Origin: Mycobacterium sp. 852002-51961_SCH5331710
GTDB lineage: Bacteria; Actinomycetota; Actinomycetes; Mycobacteriales; Mycobacteriaceae
Assembly (NCBI RefSeq): GCF_001665535.1
Contig: NZ_LZSQ01000023.1
Span: forward strand, 1 to 36,741
DNA: 36,741 bases
Reading direction: 5' to 3'
Part shown: positions 30,697-36,741 of the stretch, in pieces
Numbering within the stretch: position 1 is the stretch's first letter
How the letters are laid out: each line of letters opens with the position of its first letter
Made by a program: the position numbers and the translations under genes
The notes under the pieces: generated by a model
Databases searched by the model: none
What the model was told of the DNA's origin: nothing
What the model saw: the letters and a program-made list of their open reading frames with translations, nothing else

Positions 30697-31320
30697 TCAG
30701 TCGTCCGTGGGCGCGCCCGAGACCGCGTCGATGTTCGCCGCAAGCCGGTCGACGAGTTGGTCGGCGTCGAGGTCGAGGTGCCCCGCCAGCCAGGCGCTGA
30801 TGGTCTGACCGACCCCGCCCACGGCGAAATGCGCCGTCGCCTCGTCGAGTTCGTTGTCATGCGGGACGACGGAGTCCGCGTGTTGCAACAACAACTTCGC
30901 GAACAGCGCCGTCGAATCCGCGCGCTTGCGCACGATCACCGTGTTCGACAGCGCAACGCTGAACACCAGCCGTCCCACGCGCTGATCTGCGGCGATGGTG
31001 CGCACGATGTTCGCCATCGCTGCACGGGAGCCCTCACGAAGCGGCGCGGCGGCGACCGCAGCCTGCGTGGTCGCCGCGATGTCGGCGATCACCCAGTCGT
31101 AGACCGCTGCGGCGAACTCGTCCTTGTCGCTGAACGTCTCGTAGAAGTACCGGACACCCAGCCCGGCCTGCGCGCAGATGGCCCGCACCGTCAACTCGGC
31201 GGGGTCCCCATCGGCGCCGAGCAGTTCGAGGCCGGCCTCGAGCAGACTCTGCCTGCGCTGCGCGAGGCGTTGAGCCGCGTCGACGCCGCGGTAGGGGCGG
31301 ACCTGTGCCATGGCCGCCAT
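30697..31320 (-). CDS. TetR-family transcriptional regulator (Rv0275c-like)
   Basis: The product is 207 aa. The DNA-binding domain is ELTVRAICAQAGLGVRYFYETFSDKDEFAAAVYDW (in pieces), with the YFYETF recognition-helix end typical of TetR. The effector domain follows. The first ATG at 31320 was used; a second ATG at 31311 (residue 4) is equally possible. The gene is divergent from the MpaB-like gene. The 72-base gap contains an imperfect inverted repeat near GAAACAAGCGTTCTC (31354-31368), a candidate self-operator. Position and size match Rv0275c of M. tuberculosis. The ligand is unknown. Confidence 0.87.
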   Translation of the reverse strand: MAAMAQVRPYRGVDAAQRLAQRRQSLLEAGLELLGADGDPAELTVRAICAQAGLGVRYFYETFSDKDEFAAAVYDWVIADIAATTQAAVAAAPLREGSRAAMANIVRTIAADQRVGRLVFSVALSNTVIVRKRADSTALFAKLLLQHADSVVPHDNELDEATAHFAVGGVGQTISAWLAGHLDLDADQLVDRLAANIDAVSGAPTDD

Positions 31321-31392
31321 CTTGACACTCGGCGCCGACCCGGGGCAATATCAGGAAACAAGCGTTCTCACATTTGCGATAGGGGTTACCCC

Positions 31393-32283
31393 ATGGTCAC
31401 TGAGCCGATCGACCACGTCGGACGACCGGTCAACGACGCGCCTCTGCCGGGTCAGAAGCCGCTCTGCGACGTATCGCCGGAGGACGCGATGCTCGGTATC
31501 GGGCTGTTGTCCGGACCCGCCAACGTGATCATGGAACTAGCGCGGCCGGGAGTCGGGTATGGCGTCAAGGACAGCCGCGTCGAAAGTGGCCGTGCCGACC
31601 GGCATCCCATCAAGCGGGCGCGGACGACGTTCACCTACCTCGCGGTTGCGCTGGCCGGCACCGACGAACAGAAGGCGACGTATCGGCGCGCGGTCAACCG
31701 GTCGCATCGCGAGGTGTACTCGCTGCCGGACAGCCCGGTCGAGTACAACGCGTTCGACAAGGACTTACAGCTGTGGGTGGCCGCCTGCCTGTACAAGGGT
31801 TTCGTCGACGTATACCGGGTCTTCGTCGGCGAGATGGATGACGCGTCCGCCGAGCGCCACTACCGCGACGGCGCGGCGTTGGGCACAACGCTGCAGGTGC
31901 CCGCGGAGATGTGGCCCGCCGACCGCAAGGCCTTCGACGAGTACTGGCAGCAGTCGCTCGACAAAATCCACATCGACGACGCGGTGCGTGAATACCTTTG
32001 GCCGATCGCGGCGGGTCGCATCGGTAACCTCGAGCTTCCGGCATGGCTGCAGAAGCGCACCGATGCCGTCAACCTCTTCATCACGACCGGCTTTCTGCCG
32101 CAACGGTTCCGCGATGAGATGGGCCTACCGTGGGACGCGGCCAAGCAGCGGCGGTTCAACCGCGTCATGCGCCTGCTCGGGCGCATCAACAACGTGATGC
32201 CGCGATTCGTCCGCCAGTTCCCGTTCAACGTGCTGCTCAAGGATCTGGACTGGCGCGTGCGCACGGGGCGCTCGCTGGTGTAG
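31393..32283 (+). CDS. MpaB-family (DUF2236) oxygenase-like protein, Rv0276-like
   Basis: The product is 296 aa. The family signature is present: TYRRAVNRSHREVYSLPD, whose His is expected to bind heme b by analogy with latex-clearing and mycophenolate MpaB proteins, and AFDKDLQLWVAACLYKGF. These proteins are oxygenases or hydrolase-like heme proteins, and most mycobacterial members are uncharacterised. The ATG at 31393 was chosen because an earlier in-frame start would run into the antisense TetR gene. A GGGGTTACCCC inverted repeat (31382-31392) directly precedes the ATG where a ribosome site would be, so the transcript may be leaderless or translationally regulated. The next gene starts 51 bases downstream. 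Confidence 0.84.
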   Translation: MVTEPIDHVGRPVNDAPLPGQKPLCDVSPEDAMLGIGLLSGPANVIMELARPGVGYGVKDSRVESGRADRHPIKRARTTFTYLAVALAGTDEQKATYRRAVNRSHREVYSLPDSPVEYNAFDKDLQLWVAACLYKGFVDVYRVFVGEMDDASAERHYRDGAALGTTLQVPAEMWPADRKAFDEYWQQSLDKIHIDDAVREYLWPIAAGRIGNLELPAWLQKRTDAVNLFITTGFLPQRFRDEMGLPWDAAKQRRFNRVMRLLGRINNVMPRFVRQFPFNVLLKDLDWRVRTGRSLV

Positions 32284-32334
32284 CCAGTCCGGCCGCTCAG
32301 CCCGTTGTCAGATTCGCGGCGTACAAAGAGGTAC

Positions 32335-33225
32335 ATGCGTACCGATAACGACACCTGGGACATCACGACGAGCGTCGGCTCGACCGCGTTGTTCGTCGCC
32401 GCCGCCCGCGCGCTCGAAGCGCAGAAGCAAGACCCCCTCGTCGTCGATTCGTACGCAGAGACCTTCTGTCGCGCCGTGGGTGGCGAGTGGGCGGATCTGC
32501 TCGACGGGGAAGCGCCCGACCATCCTCTGCGCACCGACGACTTCGGGGCGCATTTCGTGGACTTCCAGGCCGTCCGCACCAAGTACTTCGACGACTACTT
32601 CCGTGCCGCCGCAGACGCCGGAGTGCGGCAGATCGTGTTGCTCGCCGCTGGACTGGACTCACGTGCGTACCGCCTCGACTGGCCCGACCGCACCGTGGTG
32701 TTCGAGTTGGACCAGCCGCGGGTGCTCGACTTCAAACGACATGCCCTCGACGGCCACACCCCCCGGGCCGAGCGCCGCGAGGTCTCGGTCGACCTTCGCA
32801 ACGACTGGCCGCGGGCACTGCGCGACAACGGATTCGATCCGCACGAGCCGTCGGCCTGGATCGCCGAGGGCCTGTTGATCTACCTGCCTGCCGTTGCCCA
32901 ACGCGAGCTGTTCACCGGGATCGCCTCGCTGGCCGCCCCGGGTAGCTACGCGGCCGTCGAGGAGGCGGCGCCCATGGATGCGGCGGCCTTCGAGGCGAAG
33001 AGGCAAGAGGAGCGGTCAGTCGGTGACGAGGACAAGTTCTTCAGCTTGGTCTACAACGAGCAACACCAGCCCGCCGCTCGGTGGTTCGGCGCCCGCGGTT
33101 GGCGCGCCGAGGCCATCCCACTCGTGGACTACCTGCGCGCGAACGGCCGACCGGTGCCCGAGGAGGGTTCGGAGGCGGCAACGATGACCGGCACGATAAG
33201 CCTGGTGAGCGCCGTCAAATGGTGA
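32335..33225 (+). CDS. Putative SAM-dependent methyltransferase (TIGR00027 / LCMT-like, Rv0281-like)
   Basis: The product is 296 aa. It begins with [20 protein letters not shown], the standard start of the large mycobacterial methyltransferase family. The SAM-binding motif [19 protein letters not shown], the acidic [14 protein letters not shown] and [11 protein letters not shown] are all clear. It would transfer methyl groups from S-adenosylmethionine to an unknown small molecule or lipid. The ATG at 32335 is preceded by AAAGAGGTAC; an in-frame TTG at 32305 has no clear ribosome site. It lies just upstream of the IdeR-like boxes and eccA3, as Rv0281 does in M. tuberculosis, but is not obviously part of the iron-regulated unit. 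Confidence 0.88.
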   Translation: MRTDNDTWDITTSVGSTALFVAAARALEAQKQDPLVVDSYAETFCRAVGGEWADLLDGEAPDHPLRTDDFGAHFVDFQAVRTKYFDDYFRAAADAGVRQIVLLAAGLDSRAYRLDWPDRTVVFELDQPRVLDFKRHALDGHTPRAERREVSVDLRNDWPRALRDNGFDPHEPSAWIAEGLLIYLPAVAQRELFTGIASLAAPGSYAAVEEAAPMDAAAFEAKRQEERSVGDEDKFFSLVYNEQHQPAARWFGARGWRAEAIPLVDYLRANGRPVPEEGSEAATMTGTISLVSAVKW

Positions 33226-33269
33226 GCCCCTCGCTTACTGGCTGAGACGCCGAGGTGCGTCTGTACAAG

Positions 33270-33288
33270 TTAGCTTAGTCAATGCTAA
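33270..33288. promoter_or_regulatory. IdeR-like iron box 1 upstream of eccA3
   Basis: TTAGCTTAGTCAATGCTAA matches the mycobacterial iron-box consensus (TTAGGTTAGSCTAACCTAA) at 14 of 19 positions by my count. It forms an inverted repeat with 8-base arms, AAGTTAGC and GCTAACTT (33268-33275 and 33284-33291). IdeR bound with iron would repress the ESX-3 genes. Confidence 0.72.
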
Positions 33289-33298
33289 CTTCGCCCCG

Positions 33299-33317
33299 TA
33301 AAGTTAGCCTGCCATAA
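33299..33317. promoter_or_regulatory. IdeR-like iron box 2 upstream of eccA3
   Basis: TAAAGTTAGCCTGCCATAA matches the same consensus at 14 of 19 positions by my count, with an intact TTAGCCT core. It lies 29 bases after box 1 and 20 bases before the eccA3 GTG, so tandem binding could occlude the promoter. It is a weaker palindrome than box 1. Confidence 0.55.
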
Positions 33318-33337
33318 CTACGGGGAGATCACGGCGC

Positions 33338-35155
33338 GTGCCGCTACAAACGGATTTTGCTGCGACTTCGCGCGTCGACCACGACGTGGTAAGTCGGTTC
33401 GCCACGTGTTGCCGCGCCCTCGGGCTGTCGGTGCACGACCGTCGACGCCCACCTGACCAGGCCGCTGCCCGGTCAGGATTCACCGAACTCACCCGCATCG
33501 CCCGCGACCAGTGCGATGCGTGGACGGGACTCGCCGCGTCCGGGGACACCAGCGCCAGGGTCCTCGAGGCTGTCTGGCAGACCGTCGCCACCGCCGGTGT
33601 CCTGCAGCGCCACGTACAACTTGCCGACGGCGATCTCGCCTTCACCTACGACACCGGCCTGTACCTGAAGTTCTCGGCGTCCACACCGGACGACTTCCAA
33701 CTGGCCTACGCCGTCACGCTGTGCGACGCCGGTGACTACGCGGGCGCGGACGAACTCGTCGAACCGCTGATCACCCGGCGCCCCAACTGGCTGGACGCCC
33801 GATGGGTGCGCATCGCGATGTTTTACCGCGCCGAGCGGTGGTCCGATGTGGTCCGGCTGATCACGCCGATCGTCAACGACGAGCGCCTCGACGCGACCTA
33901 CGCGCATGCGGCGCGCGTCGCGCTCGGCACGTCGCTCGCACGCCTCGGTATGTATGCACCCGCACTGTCGTACCTGGAAGATCCGTCCGGCCCGGTCGAC
34001 GTCGCGACGCTCGACGGCACGCTGGTCAAGGCGCTGTGCCTGCGCGCACAGGGCGAGGAGCTCGACGCCGGCGACGTGCTCGCCGAGCTTTACGCGGCCA
34101 ACCCGGAGAACGAGCAGGTCGAGGTGGCGCTGTCGGACAGCTCCTACGGCATCGTGCCGACCACGGCCGCGCGTATCGAGGGCCGCTCCGATCCGTGGGA
34201 TCCCGCCACCGAGCCGAGCGAGGCGGACTTCGTCGACCCGGGCGCCAAGGAGCGCAAGGCCCACCTGCTGATCGAAGCCGAGGCCGAGCTCGCCGAGTTC
34301 ATCGGCCTCGAAGAGGTCAAGTATCAGGTCGCGCGCCTGAAGAGTTCGGTCGCGATGGCGATCCGTCGCCAGGAGCGCGGCCTGACCGTCGCGCAGCGCA
34401 CCAACCATCTGGTGTTCGCGGGCCCACCCGGTACCGGCAAGACCACGATCGCGCGCGTCGTCGCCAAGATCTATTGCGGCCTGGGCATTCTCAAGAAGGA
34501 GACGGTTCGCGAGGTGCACCGTGCCGACCTGATCGGCCAGCACATCGGCGAGACCGAGGCCAAGACCAACGCGATCATCGACAGCGCGCTCGACGGCGTG
34601 CTGTTTCTCGACGAGGCGTATGCACTGGTGTCGACCGGCGCCAAGAACGACTTCGGCTTGGTCGCGATCGACACGCTGCTGGCCCGCATGGAGAACGACC
34701 GCGAGCGACTGGTTGTCATCGTCGCCGGTTATCGCAAGGACCTCGACGCGTTCCTCGACACCAACGAGGGCCTGAGGTCGCGCTTCACCCGCAGCATCGA
34801 GTTCCCCTCGTACACACCACATGAACTGGTCGAGATCGCGGTGCGGATGGCCGAGAAGCGAGACAGCGTCTTCGAACCGGCGGCCTTGGCCCACATGGAG
34901 TCGCTGTTTGGGCAGCTGGCCGCGGCGACGACGCCGGACGCCGCGGGCGTGGAGAGGCGCAACCTCGACATCGCCGGTAACGGCCGGTTTGTCCGCAACC
35001 TGGTCGAGCGTTCCGAGGAGGAGCGCGAGTACCGACTCGATCACTCCGAATCCCACGACTTCACAGATGACGAGCTGATGACCATAACCGATGAAGACGT
35101 CACCAAATCCGCCATTCCGCTGCTGCGTGGCCTCGGCCTGACGGTGCCCGAATGA
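33338..35155 (+). CDS. eccA3: ESX-3 type VII secretion AAA+ ATPase EccA3
   Basis: The product is 605 aa. The N-terminal half is TPR-like helical repeats (DDFQLAYAVTLCDAGDYAGADELVE; ARVALGTSLARLGMYAPALSYLE). The C-terminal half is a CbxX/CfxQ AAA+ domain with Walker A GPPGTGKTT at 362-370, Walker B VLFLDEA at 421-427, and an arginine finger region around EGLRSRFTRSIEF. EccA acts in the cytosol, probably releasing substrates from chaperones for ESX secretion. The start GTG at 33338 follows GGGGAG about 10 bases upstream, after two iron boxes. The stop overlaps the eccB3 ATG by 4 bases. ESX-3 assignment rests on the iron boxes, the methyltransferase neighbour and recalled gene order. Confidence 0.92.
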   Translation: MPLQTDFAATSRVDHDVVSRFATCCRALGLSVHDRRRPPDQAAARSGFTELTRIARDQCDAWTGLAASGDTSARVLEAVWQTVATAGVLQRHVQLADGDLAFTYDTGLYLKFSASTPDDFQLAYAVTLCDAGDYAGADELVEPLITRRPNWLDARWVRIAMFYRAERWSDVVRLITPIVNDERLDATYAHAARVALGTSLARLGMYAPALSYLEDPSGPVDVATLDGTLVKALCLRAQGEELDAGDVLAELYAANPENEQVEVALSDSSYGIVPTTAARIEGRSDPWDPATEPSEADFVDPGAKERKAHLLIEAEAELAEFIGLEEVKYQVARLKSSVAMAIRRQERGLTVAQRTNHLVFAGPPGTGKTTIARVVAKIYCGLGILKKETVREVHRADLIGQHIGETEAKTNAIIDSALDGVLFLDEAYALVSTGAKNDFGLVAIDTLLARMENDRERLVVIVAGYRKDLDAFLDTNEGLRSRFTRSIEFPSYTPHELVEIAVRMAEKRDSVFEPAALAHMESLFGQLAAATTPDAAGVERRNLDIAGNGRFVRNLVERSEEEREYRLDHSESHDFTDDELMTITDEDVTKSAIPLLRGLGLTVPE

Positions 35156-36708
35156 GCGCTGAAGATCCCGACCGCCGCGCGTTCACGTCCCGAACACCGG
35201 CCAACGAGAACCCCGACCGGGTCGTGTACCGGCGCGGCTTCGTCACTAGGCACCAGGTCACCGGATGGCGATTCATCATGCGGCGCATCGCATCCGGGGT
35301 CGCCCTGCACGACACCCGCATGCTTGTCGACCCGTTGCGCACCCAGACTCGTTCGGTGCTCGTCGGCGCGCTGGTACTGATCACCGTCGTCGCAGGATGT
35401 TTCGTGTTTTCGTTGATTCGTCCCGGCGGGGTCGCGGGCAACGACGCGATACTCGCCGATCGCACCACATCGGCGCTCTACGTACGCCTCGGTGAGCAGC
35501 TGCACCCGGTGCTGAACCTGACGTCCGCACGCCTGATCGCCGGCCGTCCCGACAACCCGTCGCAGGTGAAGACCAGCGAGATCGACCAGTTCCCGCGTGG
35601 CAACCTGATCGGCATCCCGGGTGCGCCCGAGCGCATGGTGCAGAACACCACCCGCGACGCCGATTGGACGGTGTGCGACGGGGTTTCGGGGCCGGCGGCC
35701 GGCGTCACGATGATCGCGGGCCCGTTGAGCGACGGCGGTGAACGCGCCGCGCCGCTGGCCGATGACAAGGCGATCCTGGTCTCGAACCCGGCCGGTCCCA
35801 ACGCGGGCACCTGGCTGCTGTGGAACGGCCACCGCAGTCCGATCGACATGAACGACCGTGCGGTCACCAGTGCGCTGGGTCTGGGCACCGGAGGCGCCGA
35901 TGCGCGCCCGATCGCGGCGGGCTTGTTCAACGCGGTCCCGGAAGCTCCCGCGCTGAGTCCGCCTGCCGTTCTCGGTGCCGGCGAGCCGCCGCGATACCCG
36001 CTGCCGGTGCAGGCGCCGGTCGGCGCGGTGGTCGCATCGTTCGCCACCGACAACACCCTGCGTCACTACGCGGTTCTCAACGAAGGGTTGCAACCGATTT
36101 CGCCGGTCATCGCCGCAATCATGCGCAACACGAACTCGTACGGGCTCGAGCAGCCCCCGCGGCTGGGCGCCGACGACATCGCGCGTCTGCCGGTAGCCGA
36201 CGCCATCGACGTCGACGCCTATCCCGCACAACCGATTTCGCTTGTCGACGCCGCCGATGCGCCGTTGACGTGTGCCGAGTGGAAGCGGCCCGCGGACTCG
36301 ACCAGCGCGACCCTGGACCTGCGCACCGGTGTCACGCTGCCCGTGTCTGATCAGCTGCACCCCGTGCAGCTCGTCGGGGCGGGCTCCGGGACCACCGCGA
36401 ACAACGTGGTGCTGGCCCCCGGCCGCGGCTACCTGGTCCAGACGGTCGGGCAGGACGGCGGAGGTGCGTCGACGTCACCCGCCGGCGGAGCGTCGTTCTG
36501 GCTCAGCGACGTCGGGGTGCGCTACGGCCTCGACACCGACGCTGACGAGAACGCCATCACCGCCCTCGGGCTGAACCCTCCCCCCCGGCCCCACACCCGG
36601 GACCATGGTGCCCCCGTAGGGCCCCCGCCCCCCCAATTGGCCCGCCCCCGCCATGAAGGCCCAAAAACCCCAGGGCCCCCCCCCCCCCCCTGGGGTGCCT
36701 CCCTTTAA
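35152..36708 (+). CDS. eccB3: ESX-3 membrane core protein EccB3 (3' end disrupted by low-quality sequence)
   Basis: The readable protein has a cytosolic N-terminus (about residues 1-67), one membrane helix at about 68-89 (SVLVGALVLITVVAGCFVFS), and a long periplasmic domain with repeats typical of EccB. It is a structural part of the ESX-3 membrane complex. The ATG overlaps eccA3. Sequence agrees with the family up to ALGLNPPPRP at about base 36590. After that the frame encodes an unlikely Pro/Arg/His tail and ends at an accidental TAA, so the real C-terminus, expected to be some tens of residues longer, is missing. Treat 36591-36708 as unreliable. EccB3 proteins are about 540 aa. Confidence 0.88.
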   Translation: MSAEDPDRRAFTSRTPANENPDRVVYRRGFVTRHQVTGWRFIMRRIASGVALHDTRMLVDPLRTQTRSVLVGALVLITVVAGCFVFSLIRPGGVAGNDAILADRTTSALYVRLGEQLHPVLNLTSARLIAGRPDNPSQVKTSEIDQFPRGNLIGIPGAPERMVQNTTRDADWTVCDGVSGPAAGVTMIAGPLSDGGERAAPLADDKAILVSNPAGPNAGTWLLWNGHRSPIDMNDRAVTSALGLGTGGADARPIAAGLFNAVPEAPALSPPAVLGAGEPPRYPLPVQAPVGAVVASFATDNTLRHYAVLNEGLQPISPVIAAIMRNTNSYGLEQPPRLGADDIARLPVADAIDVDAYPAQPISLVDAADAPLTCAEWKRPADSTSATLDLRTGVTLPVSDQLHPVQLVGAGSGTTANNVVLAPGRGYLVQTVGQDGGGASTSPAGGASFWLSDVGVRYGLDTDADENAITALGLNPPPRPHTRDHGAPVGPPPPQLARPRHEGPKTPGPPPPPWGASL

Positions 36709-36741
36709 CCGGCCCCCCCCCCCCGCGGGGGGGCGGAAAAC
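36591..36741. other. Low-complexity C-rich sequence at the window end, probable sequencing/assembly error
   Basis: The last 150 or so bases consist largely of long runs of C and G and do not continue the eccB3 protein. This is typical of a degraded read or contig end rather than natural sequence. No feature should be called from it. Confidence 0.75.

Noticed and set aside
33473..35056. 527-aa minus-strand open frame
   Set aside because: It is antisense to eccA3, which has complete AAA+ motifs; the opposite frame has none.

Overview
The window reads as high-GC actinobacterial DNA, and the gene content points to a Mycobacterium, most likely an environmental fast grower (Mycolicibacterium type). 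The right half preserves the order I remember upstream of the mycobacterial ESX-3 locus: an Rv0269c-like primase-polymerase, fadD2, fadE6, an Rv0272c-like hydrolase, an Rv0274-like VOC protein, a TetR regulator, an MpaB-family oxygenase, a SAM methyltransferase, then eccA3 and eccB3. Gene names come from recognising families and order, not from a database search.

Positions 1-13030 look like a catabolic island built from acyl-CoA chemistry. On the minus strand lie a partial amidohydrolase, a DUF35 zinc-ribbon/OB-fold protein and a thiolase-fold protein that lacks the thiolase cysteines. Divergent from them is a plus-strand run of HpcH/HpaI aldolase, TauD/TfdA dioxygenase, D-2-hydroxyacid dehydrogenase and a crotonase-fold protein. 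A second amidohydrolase, a TetR regulator, two divergent acyl-CoA dehydrogenases, a second crotonase-fold protein, a dihydrodipicolinate-reductase-like oxidoreductase and a nitroreductase follow. Both crotonases appear to lack the usual catalytic glutamates, and three divergent promoter regions carry inverted repeats that look like operators. The substrate cannot be read from the sequence. The combination suggests CoA activation elsewhere, dehydrogenation, an unusual crotonase step and retro-aldol cleavage of a ring or branched side chain.

Positions 13000-22210 hold mixed chromosomal functions: a YihY/BrkB membrane protein, a LigD-Pol-like protein, a CobW GTPase, a CsbD-domain protein paired with a second charged coiled-coil protein, a MarR regulator upstream of an NCS2 purine permease, a divergent TIGR03086/DinB-like protein, a small NYN/PIN-like nuclease, a lower-GC STAS protein, and a second LigD-Pol-like protein.

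Positions 22266-33225 hold fadD2 with a short-chain dehydrogenase, two small membrane or secreted proteins, a minus-strand operon (alpha/beta hydrolase, D-2-hydroxyacid dehydrogenase, fadE6), and the VOC, TetR, MpaB and methyltransferase genes. Two IdeR-like iron boxes precede eccA3-eccB3, which begin ESX-3, the type VII system used for iron acquisition. The last roughly 150 bases are C-rich, low-quality-looking sequence that disrupts the end of eccB3 and probably marks a contig end.

No gap between genes exceeds 300 bases; the longest is 6993-7215. I saw no tRNA, rRNA, CRISPR array or insertion sequence.
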